Shown here in pieces: positions 1-9,075 of a DNA stretch of 22,305 bases. The translations under genes were made by a program, and so were the position numbers. The stretch comes from Burkholderiaceae bacterium. Lineage in GTDB: Bacteria; Pseudomonadota; Gammaproteobacteria; Burkholderiales; Burkholderiaceae_C. Under the pieces are notes generated by a model. The model did not search any database. It saw nothing but the letters and a program-made list of their open reading frames with translations, and was not told where the DNA came from. The stretch's first letter is position 1. Every line of letters starts with the position of its first letter. The DNA is taken from NCBI GenBank assembly GCA_025458585.1, contig JALOSD010000045.1:1-22305 (forward strand), in the 5' to 3' direction.

Positions 1-580
1 CGACCAGCTTGCCGTAGCCCTTCCAGTCGATGCCGTGCTCGGCCAGCAGGTCGGTGCCGAGCACGATGCGCGTGCTCATCGCCACCAGCGGCAGGCTGAC
101 GTAGGCGGCGCAGTCGGCCATCGTGAACGTGTCGCCGGCGACGTAGGGCGCGAACTTCGCGATCCGCTTGAACGCCGGGACGTTCTTCCCGAGCTGCTTG
201 CGCACGCGCTCCTGCGTACCCTCGCTGACCGTGCCGCCGAAGAAGGCCTGTGCGTACAGCTCGCGCGCGACGAGCTCGAGGTGCAGGTTGGTGAAGATCA
301 TCAGCTCGCGCACCTTCGCCGCCGCGTAGGGGTCGGCCGGCAGCAGCGGCGGCGTCGGGTGCGCGGCCTCGAGGTACTCGAGGATCGCCTGGCTCTCGCA
401 CAGCGGCCCGTGCGGCGTGCGCACGAACGGGATCTTGCCCAGCGGCGACGCCGACAGCACCTCGTCGTCGGTGCGCCCGGGCTTGACGAGTTCCTCCTCG
501 AACGGCACGCCCTTCTCGAGCAGCGCCAGCTTGACCTTGTTGTAGTAGTTCGACAGCGAGAAGCCGCACAGCGTGATCAT
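1..580 (-). CDS. Glutathione S-transferase family protein (3' end cut by window edge)
   Basis: The visible 193 residues have the two-part GST layout. Residues 1-77 form a thioredoxin-like N-terminal domain opening with MITLCGFSLSNYYNKVKLAL, followed by a cis-proline segment (GKIPFV) and the ESQAILEYLE motif that contacts the glutathione gamma-glutamyl group. From about residue 88 an all-helical C-terminal domain begins. The family conjugates glutathione to electrophiles or serves as a thiol-dependent isomerase, reductase or dehalogenase in the cytoplasm; the substrate cannot be read from sequence. The ATG at 578-580 puts the domain at the expected N-terminus. The gene lies 32 bp downstream of the EamA transporter stop on the same strand and may be the last gene of the glnE-led leftward cluster. 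The C-terminus lies outside the window. Confidence 0.9.
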   Translation of the reverse strand, partial: MITLCGFSLSNYYNKVKLALLEKGVPFEEELVKPGRTDDEVLSASPLGKIPFVRTPHGPLCESQAILEYLEAAHPTPPLLPADPYAAAKVRELMIFTNLHLELVARELYAQAFFGGTVSEGTQERVRKQLGKNVPAFKRIAKFAPYVAGDTFTMADCAAYVSLPLVAMSTRIVLGTDLLAEHGIDWKGYGKLV

Positions 581-612
581 CGGATGGTCTCCCGGGATGG
601 TGGGCGCCAAGT

Positions 613-1536
613 CTATGTCGCGGCAGCGCGCCTGGCCGGTCGGCTGACGACGGCGATGCCGACCGTCACAGCGGCCAGCGCGATCAGCAGCCGCGCCGTC
701 ACCGGCTCGCCGAGCAGCAGCGCGCCGGCGAGCAGCCCGAACACGGGGGTGAGCAGCACGAACGACGAGATCTGCGTCGCCGGGTAGTGGCGCACGAGCC
801 AGAACCACAGCAGGTAGCTCGCGAACGTGACGATCACGGTCTGGAACGCGAGCAGCGCGAGCGCGAGCGCGCTCGGGTCGGCCGGCCACTGCTCGCCGAC
901 GGCGACGCCGGCGGCCACCAGCAGCACGCCCGAGACGGCGAGCTGGTACAGCAGCGTCTTTTCTGGCAGCGCGCTCGTCAGCGACGAGCCGCGGATCACG
1001 AGCGTCGTCGCGCCCCAAAGCAGCGCCGCGAGCACGCCGAGCGAATCGCCGAGCCACTGCAGGTCGCCGACCGCCTTCGCGCCGAAGCCATCGGCGAACG
1101 CAAAGGCGACGCCCGCGAAGGCCGCCACCAGCCCGCCCATCTGCAGCGCCGACAGGCGCTCGCCGCGCGCGATCCACGGCATGCCGAGCGCGACGACGAA
1201 CGGCGACAAGTAGACGAACACGACCATCCGCGACGCCGTCGTGAACTGCAGGCCGATGAAGATGCACGCGAACTCGGCGCCGAACAGCGCGCCGGCGAGC
1301 AGGCCCGGGCGCCATGTCGACGGCCCCTGCGGCGCGTCCGCCAGTCGCAGCCGGCGCCAGCGCGCCCACAGCGCGACGAGCACCGCGGCGCCGAGCGAGC
1401 GCGCGCCCGCCTGCAGCAGCGGCGGGATCTCGGCCAGCGCGACCTTCGCCGCCACCTGGTTGACGCCCCACAGCGCGCAGCACAGCACGAGCGAGGCCAC
1501 GGCGACGGCATCGAGCCGGCTCTTGCGATCGGTCAT
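613..1536 (-). CDS. EamA/DMT-superfamily inner-membrane transporter
   Basis: A 307-residue very hydrophobic protein with the tandem EamA architecture: two related halves of about five membrane helices each. The first half begins with LCCALWGVNQVAAKVAL, the usual small-residue and tryptophan start of the first helix. The second half restarts near residue 165 with LAALLWGATTLVIRGSS. The late segment LTPVFGLLAGALLLGEP is the typical ninth-helix signature of the family, and the protein ends in a short basic tail, PARRAAAT. DMT permeases of this kind usually export amino acids or other small metabolites, but the substrate is not predictable here. The ATG at 1534-1536 follows the rhomboid stop by only 9 bp, which suggests co-transcription. 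Confidence 0.93.
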   Translation of the reverse strand: MTDRKSRLDAVAVASLVLCCALWGVNQVAAKVALAEIPPLLQAGARSLGAAVLVALWARWRRLRLADAPQGPSTWRPGLLAGALFGAEFACIFIGLQFTTASRMVVFVYLSPFVVALGMPWIARGERLSALQMGGLVAAFAGVAFAFADGFGAKAVGDLQWLGDSLGVLAALLWGATTLVIRGSSLTSALPEKTLLYQLAVSGVLLVAAGVAVGEQWPADPSALALALLAFQTVIVTFASYLLWFWLVRHYPATQISSFVLLTPVFGLLAGALLLGEPVTARLLIALAAVTVGIAVVSRPARRAAAT

Positions 1537-1545
1537 CGGGCGATG

Positions 1546-2154
1546 CTACCTGCCGGCTTGCCCGGCCCAGGCGGCGACGGCGCCGCATGCGAGGCCGGCG
1601 AGCGCGCCGGCAGCGTGCGCCAGCGGCGCCACCGCGACGCCCCACCCTGGTGCCGGCTGCAGCGCGAGCTGCCACGGCGCCTCGGCGACGATCTTGAGCG
1701 CGAGCCCGGCGAGCACGGCGCCGCCGATCGCGCGCCGGGCGACCCGCGCATTGACGAGCAGCCACATCGCGACGACGGCGACGCCCGCGTGCAGGACGCC
1801 CGACAGGCCGCCGTAGTGCTGCAGCTGCGGCTGCGCCAGCAGCGCGAGGTGCGTCACGGGCCAGGCGGCGAGCCACGCGAGCGCCGCCGCCGCCGGCACG
1901 CGCGCGACCGCGCCCCAGGCGACGACGACGGCGGTGGCGAGCAGGTTCGCCGCCAGGTGCCAGGCGCCGAAGTGCACGAACGCCGCGCTCCACCAGCGCC
2001 ACGGCTCGCGCCACGCGAGCGAGGGCTGCCAGTCGAGGCTCGACGGCGACAGCGCCGAGCCGGCCAGCGACCCGGCCGCGAGCAGGCCTCCGACGGCGAT
2101 CCAGGCCGCGCCCGGCGCGGCGACGGCGTTCTTCAGCCGAACACCTCGCGCCAC
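1546..2154 (-). CDS. Rhomboid-family intramembrane serine protease, rhombosortase-like
   Basis: About 202 residues with five or six membrane helices. Numbering from the GTG at 2152-2154, the visible rhomboid signatures are the conserved His/Asn face HFGAWHLAANLL (H61, H66, N70), the serine motif GGLSGVLHAG (nucleophile S118) and the catalytic histidine in PLAHAAGALAGL (H180). Small size, the EPWRWWSAAFVH start and a GLSGVLHAG active site fit rhombosortases, which process proteins with a GlyGly-CTERM tail; a plain minimal rhomboid is the alternative. The start is uncertain. GTG 2154 overlaps glnE by 22 bases and has no good Shine-Dalgarno. A CTG at 2134-2136 overlaps the glnE TGA and is preceded by GAGGTG at a good distance. 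Either way it is coupled to glnE. Confidence 0.8.
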   Translation of the reverse strand: MARGVRLKNAVAAPGAAWIAVGGLLAAGSLAGSALSPSSLDWQPSLAWREPWRWWSAAFVHFGAWHLAANLLATAVVVAWGAVARVPAAAALAWLAAWPVTHLALLAQPQLQHYGGLSGVLHAGVAVVAMWLLVNARVARRAIGGAVLAGLALKIVAEAPWQLALQPAPGWGVAVAPLAHAAGALAGLACGAVAAWAGQAGR

Positions 2155-4880
2155 AGCGCCAGGATCGCGTCGCGCTCGCGCTCGAACTGCTCGGGCGGGA
2201 ACTGCGTCGGCTGCTCGTCGAGGCGCGCGCGGTGCTGGGCGCGGCGCAGCTCGCGGTAGGCGTCGGCGGCGGCGTGGCCGACGCCGGCACGCAGCAGCGC
2301 GGCATCCTCGGCGCGGCCGAGCAGCGCGATGTTGCCGGCGTTGTCGAGCAGCGCCGGCTGCGTCGCGCCGTGCGCGAGCACGAGGTACTGGACCGCGAAT
2401 TCGGCGTCGACCATGCCGCCCGGGCTGTGCTTGACGTCGAACAGGCCGGCCTTCACGGGCCGCGCGGCGCGGATCTTGTCGCGCATCGCGTGCACCTCGT
2501 CGCGCAGCGCCTGCGGGTCGCGCTCGGCGGCGAGCACGTGGCGGCGCACCGCCTCGAAGCGCGGCGCGAGGTCGGCGGCGCCGGCGCACCAGCGCGCGCG
2601 CGTCAGCGCCTGGTGCTCCCAGGTCCACGCCGTGTTGCTGCCGCGGCCTTCCTGGTAGGCCTCGAACGACTTCATCGACGTCACGAGCAGCCCCGAGTTG
2701 CCGTTCGGCCGCAGCGCGGTGTCGATCTCGAACAGGTCGCCGGCGGCGGTGCGCAGCGTCAGCCACGTGATCAGCTTGCGCACGAACGCGCCGTAGACCT
2801 CGGGGGCGCGCTCGTCGTCGTCGTCGTAGAGGAAGACGACGTCGAGGTCGCTGCCGTAGCCGAGCTCCTTGCCGCCGAGCTTGCCGTAGGCGATCACGGC
2901 CAGCCGCGGGTCGGCGCGGTGGCGCTGCTTCAGGTGCTGCCACGCCCAGTCGATCGTGCAGGCGAGCATCGTGTCGGCGAGCGCCGACAGGTCGTCGGCG
3001 ACCTGCTCGACCGTCAGCTGGCCCTCGACGTCGCGCACGAGCGTGCGGAACACCTCGGCGTGGTGCGCGCGGCGCAGCGTGTCGAGCAGCGCCTCTTCGC
3101 CTGTCTCGCCGGCGCGCGCCCACGCGGCGTGGCGCTCGTCGAGCTCGCGCCGGAACGCGGCGGCGTCGAAGCGCCCGCCGGCCACGCGCGGGTCGGCGAG
3201 TTCGTCGATCACGCCGGGGTGGCGCATCAGGTAGCGCATCGGCCAGCGCGCCAGCCCGAGCAGGCGCAGCAGCCGTCCGAGCACCTCGGGCCGCTCGACG
3301 AGCAGCGCGAGGTAGCTCTCGCGCCGCAGCAGCGGCTCGACCCAGTCGACGAAGCGCAGCGCGGCGTCGATCGACGCGTCGCCTTGCTCGACGGCGGCGG
3401 CCACGCGCTGCATCAGCCGGCCCAGCCGCAGCTTGCTCTCGTCGCGCAACGCCTGCACGCGGGGCTGCTGCACCCAGGGCCGCAGGCGCTCGGCGACCGG
3501 CGGCGGCATCTTGTCGAGCAGGCGTTCGCTGTCGATCGCCAGCGGCCCCGGGCCGCAGTTGCGGCAGCCGTTGCGTGCGCCGGGCGCCGGGCTGCGGCCG
3601 TCGTGCAGCAGGGCGTCGAACTCGGTGGCGACGAACTCGCGCGTCGCGCACAGGCGGTCGAGCAGCTCGCAGGCGTCGGCGTTGCACGCGAGGCCGAGGC
3701 TGCCGGCGATCCAGCCGAGGTCGCCGTCGGCGGCGGGCAGCAGGTGCGTCTGCTGGTCGTCGAGGTACTGGATGCGGTGCTCGATGCGCCGCAGGAAGAC
3801 GTACGCCTCGGCCAGCCGGGCGGCCGTCTCGGGCTTCATCAGCCCGCGGGCGACGAGGCGGTCGAGCCCGCGCAGCGTCGAGCGCGTGCGGATCTCCGGG
3901 AACTGGCCGCCGCGCACGACGAGCAGCAGCTGGACGATGAACTCGATCTCGCGGATGCCGCCGCGCGAGAGCTTGACGTCGTTCGCGCGCTCGGGGCGGC
4001 CGGCGGCGCGGCGCTGCGCCTCGTCGCGGATCTTCGTGTGCAGCTGGCGCAGGCCCTCGAACACGCCGTAGTCGAGGTAGCGCCGGTAGACGAACGGCTG
4101 CACGAGCGAGCGCAGCGTTCGCGCGCGCCCGCTCGCGACGGCGTCGCGCGGCGCGACGACGCGGCTCTTCAGCCACGCGAAGCGCTCCCACTCGCGGCCC
4201 TGGACCTGGAAGTACTCCTCGAGCATGCCGAGGCTGAGCACCGGTGGCCCCGAGTTGCCGTTCGGCCGCAGCGCGAGGTCGACGCGGAACACGAAGCCGT
4301 CGTCGGTCGCCTCGCCGATCAGCGCATACAGGCGCTTGGCGATCTTGGCGTAGTACTCGTGGGCGCTGATCGGCACCGCGCCGTCGGTGTGGCCGTCGTC
4401 CTCGTAGACGTAGATCAGGTCGATGTCCGACGAGACGTTGAGCTCGCGCGCGCCGAGCTTGCCCATGCCGACGATCCAGAAGTCGATCGGCTGGCCGGCG
4501 GCGTCGCGCGGCGTGCCGTGGCGCGCCGACTCGTCGGCGCGCGCCTGCGCGAGCGCGCGCTCGAGCGTGACCTCGGCGAGATCGGTCATCGCGCCGGTGA
4601 CGTCGTCGAGCGTCGCCGCCTGCTCGACGTCGAGCACGGCGAGGCGCTCGAGCACGAGCTGGCGCGTGACGCGCATCGCCGCGGCGAGCGGCCGCCCGCG
4701 CGCGACGAGGGCGTCGATCGCCGCGCCGATCGACGCCGGGCCGGGCACGCCCGGGGCGAGCAGCGGCAGCTCGCCGGCGCAGCGCCGGCGCACGCGTTGC
4801 ACGAAGCGGCTGTGCTCGGCGCGTACCGGCGCCAACGACGGCGGCAGCGGCGTGCCGTCCGGGGAGGGAGAGGAGCCCAT
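2133..4880 (-). CDS. glnE: Bifunctional glutamine synthetase adenylyltransferase / adenylyl-removing enzyme
   Basis: A 915-residue protein, close to the family's usual length. It attaches AMP to, and removes it from, glutamine synthetase under control of PII proteins, and so sets nitrogen assimilation. Two nucleotidyltransferase domains are visible. The N-terminal adenylyl-removing domain has GMGKLGARELNVSSDIDLIY (about residues 138-157, with the metal-binding SDID). The C-terminal adenylylating domain has YGKLGGKELGYGSDLDVVFL (about 663-682, with SDLD). Both domains also carry the LRPNGNSG motif. A helical linker joins them and a GlnD/PII-type C-terminal helical region ends in LWREVFG. The ATG at 4878-4880 gives a sensible N-terminus leading into HSRFVQRVRRR. 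It is divergent from yhdP and overlaps the rhomboid gene downstream. Confidence 0.98.
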   Translation of the reverse strand: MGSSPSPDGTPLPPSLAPVRAEHSRFVQRVRRRCAGELPLLAPGVPGPASIGAAIDALVARGRPLAAAMRVTRQLVLERLAVLDVEQAATLDDVTGAMTDLAEVTLERALAQARADESARHGTPRDAAGQPIDFWIVGMGKLGARELNVSSDIDLIYVYEDDGHTDGAVPISAHEYYAKIAKRLYALIGEATDDGFVFRVDLALRPNGNSGPPVLSLGMLEEYFQVQGREWERFAWLKSRVVAPRDAVASGRARTLRSLVQPFVYRRYLDYGVFEGLRQLHTKIRDEAQRRAAGRPERANDVKLSRGGIREIEFIVQLLLVVRGGQFPEIRTRSTLRGLDRLVARGLMKPETAARLAEAYVFLRRIEHRIQYLDDQQTHLLPAADGDLGWIAGSLGLACNADACELLDRLCATREFVATEFDALLHDGRSPAPGARNGCRNCGPGPLAIDSERLLDKMPPPVAERLRPWVQQPRVQALRDESKLRLGRLMQRVAAAVEQGDASIDAALRFVDWVEPLLRRESYLALLVERPEVLGRLLRLLGLARWPMRYLMRHPGVIDELADPRVAGGRFDAAAFRRELDERHAAWARAGETGEEALLDTLRRAHHAEVFRTLVRDVEGQLTVEQVADDLSALADTMLACTIDWAWQHLKQRHRADPRLAVIAYGKLGGKELGYGSDLDVVFLYDDDDERAPEVYGAFVRKLITWLTLRTAAGDLFEIDTALRPNGNSGLLVTSMKSFEAYQEGRGSNTAWTWEHQALTRARWCAGAADLAPRFEAVRRHVLAAERDPQALRDEVHAMRDKIRAARPVKAGLFDVKHSPGGMVDAEFAVQYLVLAHGATQPALLDNAGNIALLGRAEDAALLRAGVGHAAADAYRELRRAQHRARLDEQPTQFPPEQFERERDAILALWREVFG

Positions 4881-4998
4881 TGGCTAGGAGGGCCTGTGCT
4901 AGATTGAGCCGCGCCGGGCGAGATGCGCTGCGCCCGTCCCGCCGCAAGCGCGGCCGCCCGTGGGCCGGCCGCGGCGCGGCTGGCGTGTCGACGTTTTC
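4881..4998. promoter_or_regulatory. Divergent intergenic region between glnE and yhdP
   Basis: This 118-bp region must hold the start signals for both glnE (leftward) and yhdP (rightward). Its least GC-rich part, at 4897-4905, reads TGCTAGATT, an extended -10-like element (TG, one base, TAGATT) on the + strand, about 95 bp before the yhdP ATG. TTGGCT at 4880-4885 could be a poor -35, but the spacing of 14 is short. I see no convincing -10 or Shine-Dalgarno for glnE on the other strand, and no clear operator palindrome. Confidence 0.35.
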
Positions 4999-7900
4999 AT
5001 GCCCTCGTCCCGTCTGCTGTTCGACGACGAATCGCTGCCGCTACCGCGTGCCTCGCGGTGGCGCGCGCTCTGGCGGCTTTCGTTCGCGTTGGTGTTGGCG
5101 GCGTGGAGCTTAGGGCTGCTTGCTTGGCTGACGCTGCATTGGGGTATTTTGCCCAACGCGCGCGCGTGGCTGCCGCAGATCGAGGCGCAGGCGAGCCGCG
5201 CGCTCGGCGTGCCGGTGCGCATCGGTGACCTGCGCGTGCGCTCCAGCGGCTGGGTGCCGGCGTTCGAGCTCGACGACGTCGTGCTGCTCGACGACGCGCA
5301 GCGCGAGGTGCTGCGGCTGCCGCGCGTCGCGGCGGCACCGGCGGCGAGCTCGCTGTTCGCGCTCGAACTGCGGCTGCAGCAGCTGCTGGTCGACGGTGCC
5401 GAGCTCGAGGTGCGTCGCGACGTCTCCGGCGCGATCCGGGTCGCCGGCTTCGCGCTCGACGCCGGGACGCCGGAGGGTGACGGCGTCCTGCTCGACACGC
5501 TGCTGCGGCAGCGCGAGATCGTGCTGCGCGGCGCGCGCGTGCGCTGGGTCGACGAACAGCGCGCGGCGCCGCCGCTGGAGCTGCACGACGTCGACCTCGT
5601 CGTGCGCAACGGCTTGCGCTCGCACGAGCTGCGCCTCGACGCCACGCCGCCCGCCGGGTGGGGCGAGCGCTTCTCGCTGCGCGGGCGCTTCGCGTCGCCG
5701 CTGCTCGCGCGCGGCGACGACTGGCGGCGCTGGAGCGGCAGCCTGTACGCCGAGCTGCCGCGGGTCGACGCCGGCCGGCTCGCCGACCACCTGGCGCTGC
5801 CGTTCGAGTGGCGTGCCGGGGTCGGCGCGCTTCGCGCCTGGGTCGACCTCGCGCCCGGCGGCATGACCGCGGCCACCGTCGACGTCGCGGCGCGCGACGT
5901 CGCGCTGCGCCTTGCGCCCGACCTCGAGCCGCTCGCGCTGCGCGAGCTCGGCGGCCGCGTCGCGGCGCGGCGCGACGAGCGTGCGTGGACCGTCGAGGCC
6001 GACGACTTCGGGTTCGTCGACGACGCCGGCCGCCGCTGGCCCGCCGGCGACTGGCGGCTGACGCTGCGCCAGCGCGGCACCGGCGCGCCCATCGACGGCG
6101 GCGAGCTGAGCGCCGACCGCGTCGACCTCGCGCTGACCACGGCGGTGGCACGCCGGCTGCCGCTCGGTGCGGCGGCGAGCGCGCTGCTCGACGACCTGCG
6201 CGCGGCGGGTGTCGTCGAACCGCTGGCGCTGCGCTGGGAGGGCCCGCCGGACGCGCCGACGCGCTACGACGTGCAGGCGACGGTGCGCGGCCTCGCGATC
6301 GCGCCGCGCGCCCCGGACGACACCGGCGCGCTCGGTCGGCCGGGGCTGGCCGGTGCGACGATCGTGCTCGACGCCGACGAGCGCGGCGGCCGCGCTTCGG
6401 TCGGCGTCGAGCGCGGCGCGCTCGTGCTGCCGGGCGTCCTCGAGCGGCCCGAGCTGCCGCTCGATCGCTTCGCGGCCACGTTCGCCTGGCGGGTCGCACG
6501 GCAGAGCGACGGCGGGCCGCCAGCGGTCGAGCTGAACGTGAGCGACGCGAGCTTTTCCAACGCCGACACGCGCGGCTCATTCGACGCCGTCTGGCGCACC
6601 GGGGCCGGCGACGGCATCGGCCGCGGCGCCCGCTTCCCGGGCCGGCTCGAACTGCAGGGACGCCTCGACGCCATGCGCGCCGGCGCGGTCGCGCGCTACC
6701 TGCCGCTCGGCTTGCCCGAGGCGACGAGGCGCTACGTCGAGCGCGCCGTGCGCGGCGGGCGGATTTCGAACGTGCGCTTGCGCGTCGCGGGCGACCTGTG
6801 GGACTTCCCGTTCGCCACCGACGGCGACGGCGCGTTCCGCGTCACCGGGCGCGCCGAGGGCGTCGACCTGGCCTACATCCCCGACGAGCCAGGCTGGGTC
6901 TCGCCGTGGCCGGCGTTCACGCGCGTTGCCGGCGACCTCGAGTTCGACCGCGCGTCGATGGCGGTGCGCAACGGCGTCGCGAGCGTCTACGGCCTGGAGC
7001 TGAGCGGCGTCAGCGCGACGATCGCCGACATGGTCGGCGACCCGGTGCTGCAGCTTTCCGGCGTCGCGCAGGGACCGGCGAACGACCTGCTGCGCTATCT
7101 CGCGACGTCGCCCGTCGGCGGCTGGCTCGACGGCGTGCTGGTGCCGGCGCGCGCCGACGGCGACGGCCGGCTGCAGCTCGCGATCCGCGTGCCGCTCGAC
7201 GACGCCGAGGCGAGCACGGTAGGCGGCGTGCTGACGCTGGCCGGCAACACGCTGACGCTCGGCCCGGCGCTGCCTGCGCTCGACGACGTGCGCGGCGAGT
7301 TCGAGTTCACCGAGCGCAGGCTCGCGTGGCGCGGCGTGCGCGCGCGCGTGTTCGGCGGCGAGGCAACGTTCGACGGCGGCACCGAGCCCGACGGCACGCT
7401 GCGCGTGGTCGCGGCAGGACGCGCGCGCGCCGAGGCGCTGCGCACGCAGACGCCGTGGCCGATGGTCGCGCACGCGGCCGCGGTGCTGGCCGGCGAGGCC
7501 GACTATCGGCTGCAGCTCGACTGGGGCGACGACGCCGCCGACCCCCACGTCGACGTCACGAGCGATCTCGTCGGCGTCGCGATCGAACTGCCGCCGCCGC
7601 TGGCGAAGGCGGCCGACGAGCCGCTGCCGCTGCGGCTGCGCATCGCGCCGCTGCCGGCGTCGCCGCCGCGCTGGCGCGACACCGTCGAGCTGACGCTCGG
7701 CACGCGGCTGCAGGCGCACGTCGAGCGTGCGGGCGAGGGCGAGCGCGTCGAGGTACGCGCGGGCGGACTCGGTGTCGGCGAGCCGGCGCCGCGGCCCGAG
7801 CGCGGCGTTGCGGCGCGCCTGCGCATCGACGAGGTCGACCTCGGCGCCTGGCTCGCGGCCGCCGGGTCGCTGGGCGGCGGCGCGGGTGGCGACGACGACG

Positions 7901-9045
7901 CGCAGGCCTACCTGCCGCGGCAGGTCGACCTGCGCGCCGGCGCCGTGCAGCTCGACGCGCGGCGGCTGACCGGCGTCGCCCTGGCCGCGCAGCGCGCCGC
8001 CGACGGCCGCTGGCGCGCCCGTGTCGACGCCGACCAGCTGGCCGGCGAACTCGAGTGGCGGCCCGGGCGTGGCGACGCCGCACCCGGCGGCGTGCGCGCG
8101 CGGCTCGCGCGGCTGCACCTGCCCCGGGCCGAGGACGCGCCCGGCGAGACGCGACTCGAGCCGTCCCCGGCGACGGTGCCGGCGCTCGACGTCGTCATCG
8201 ACGACTTCCGCGTCGGCGGCCGCGAGCTCGGGCGGCTCGAGGTCGAGGCGGTGAACCGTCCGATCGCCGCCGCGCCGGGGGCGCCCGAGGCGCACGAGTG
8301 GCAGCTGAACCGCTTGCGGCTCGAGAACCCGGCGGCCACCTTCGCGGCCACGGGCCGCTGGCGCCCGGCGGCCGGCACGGTGCCGGCGCGGATGGCGGCC
8401 GACTTCCGGCTCGAGCTCGACGACAGCGGCGCACTGCTCGCGCGCCTGGGCATGCCCGGCGCGTTGCGCGGCGGGCGCGGCGAGCTCGCCGGCGACGTCG
8501 CGTGGCAGGGCTCGCCGCTGGCGCCGCACGCGCCGACGATGAACGGCCAGCTGCGGCTCGCGCTGCGCCAGGGCCGCTTCCTGCAGGCCGACAGCGGTGC
8601 GGCGCGGCTGCTGTCGGTGCTCAGCCTGCAGGCGCTGCCGCGGCGTCTCACGCTCGACTTCCGCGACGTGTTCGAGCAGGGCTTCGAGTTCGACGAGGCC
8701 AGCGGCGACGTCACGATCACCGACGGCGTCGCGCGCACCAACAACCTGCGCATGCGCGGCCTGCAGGCCGGCGTGCTGATGGAAGGCGAGGCCGACCTCG
8801 CGCGCGAGACGCAGGACCTGCGCGTGATCGTCGTGCCCGAGATCAACGCCGGCACCGCGTCGCTGCTGTACTCGATCATCAATCCGGTGATCGGGCTGGG
8901 CACGTTCGCCGCCCAGCTTTTCCTGCGCCAGCCGCTGGCGCAGGCAGGCACGCGAGAATTCCACGTCACCGGCACCTGGGACGATCCCAAGGTCGAACGT
9001 GTCGAGCGCGCGGCCGTGGTGCCGCCGCCCAACCCGACGCAGTGA
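4999..9045 (+). CDS. yhdP: YhdP family AsmA-like envelope protein
   Basis: 1,348 residues from the ATG at 4999-5001; an in-frame earlier start at 4960 would only add a poorly conserved basic stretch. Near the N-terminus there is one membrane helix (about residues 24-45, LSFALVLAAWSLGLLAWLTL), then the AsmA/DUF3971-type start (LGVPVRIGDLRVRSSGW). A very long beta-rich periplasmic region follows, closing with the family's characteristic C-terminal segment (VPEINAGTASLLYSIINP, then GLGTFAAQLFL and GTWDDPKVERV). In Escherichia coli YhdP works with TamB and YdbH in moving phospholipids from the inner to the outer membrane, probably as a bridge-like groove. The location between glnE and a carbon-nitrogen hydrolase is common in betaproteobacteria. 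It lies 30 bp upstream of the next gene and is likely co-transcribed with it. Confidence 0.95.
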   Translation: MPSSRLLFDDESLPLPRASRWRALWRLSFALVLAAWSLGLLAWLTLHWGILPNARAWLPQIEAQASRALGVPVRIGDLRVRSSGWVPAFELDDVVLLDDAQREVLRLPRVAAAPAASSLFALELRLQQLLVDGAELEVRRDVSGAIRVAGFALDAGTPEGDGVLLDTLLRQREIVLRGARVRWVDEQRAAPPLELHDVDLVVRNGLRSHELRLDATPPAGWGERFSLRGRFASPLLARGDDWRRWSGSLYAELPRVDAGRLADHLALPFEWRAGVGALRAWVDLAPGGMTAATVDVAARDVALRLAPDLEPLALRELGGRVAARRDERAWTVEADDFGFVDDAGRRWPAGDWRLTLRQRGTGAPIDGGELSADRVDLALTTAVARRLPLGAAASALLDDLRAAGVVEPLALRWEGPPDAPTRYDVQATVRGLAIAPRAPDDTGALGRPGLAGATIVLDADERGGRASVGVERGALVLPGVLERPELPLDRFAATFAWRVARQSDGGPPAVELNVSDASFSNADTRGSFDAVWRTGAGDGIGRGARFPGRLELQGRLDAMRAGAVARYLPLGLPEATRRYVERAVRGGRISNVRLRVAGDLWDFPFATDGDGAFRVTGRAEGVDLAYIPDEPGWVSPWPAFTRVAGDLEFDRASMAVRNGVASVYGLELSGVSATIADMVGDPVLQLSGVAQGPANDLLRYLATSPVGGWLDGVLVPARADGDGRLQLAIRVPLDDAEASTVGGVLTLAGNTLTLGPALPALDDVRGEFEFTERRLAWRGVRARVFGGEATFDGGTEPDGTLRVVAAGRARAEALRTQTPWPMVAHAAAVLAGEADYRLQLDWGDDAADPHVDVTSDLVGVAIELPPPLAKAADEPLPLRLRIAPLPASPPRWRDTVELTLGTRLQAHVERAGEGERVEVRAGGLGVGEPAPRPERGVAARLRIDEVDLGAWLAAAGSLGGGAGGDDDAQAYLPRQVDLRAGAVQLDARRLTGVALAAQRAADGRWRARVDADQLAGELEWRPGRGDAAPGGVRARLARLHLPRAEDAPGETRLEPSPATVPALDVVIDDFRVGGRELGRLEVEAVNRPIAAAPGAPEAHEWQLNRLRLENPAATFAATGRWRPAAGTVPARMAADFRLELDDSGALLARLGMPGALRGGRGELAGDVAWQGSPLAPHAPTMNGQLRLALRQGRFLQADSGAARLLSVLSLQALPRRLTLDFRDVFEQGFEFDEASGDVTITDGVARTNNLRMRGLQAGVLMEGEADLARETQDLRVIVVPEINAGTASLLYSIINPVIGLGTFAAQLFLRQPLAQAGTREFHVTGTWDDPKVERVERAAVVPPPNPTQ

Positions 9046-9075
9046 GCCCACAGCCACCGCCGCGAGGAACCCCCG

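Noticed and set aside
2232..4907. A long open frame opposite glnE, and similarly long frames opposite yhdP (6577-9882), uvrA (12385-15165 and 15622-17373) and the Kelch gene (19349-20647)
   Set aside because: Their composition is the low-complexity Arg/Ala/His/Val pattern expected when very GC-rich genes are read in the wrong frame. They overlap genes with clear family motifs and show no domains.
2155..4947. Upstream extension of the rhomboid frame through all of glnE
   Set aside because: The extension is arginine- and alanine-rich nonsense lying out of frame inside glnE; rhomboid homology begins only near 2130.
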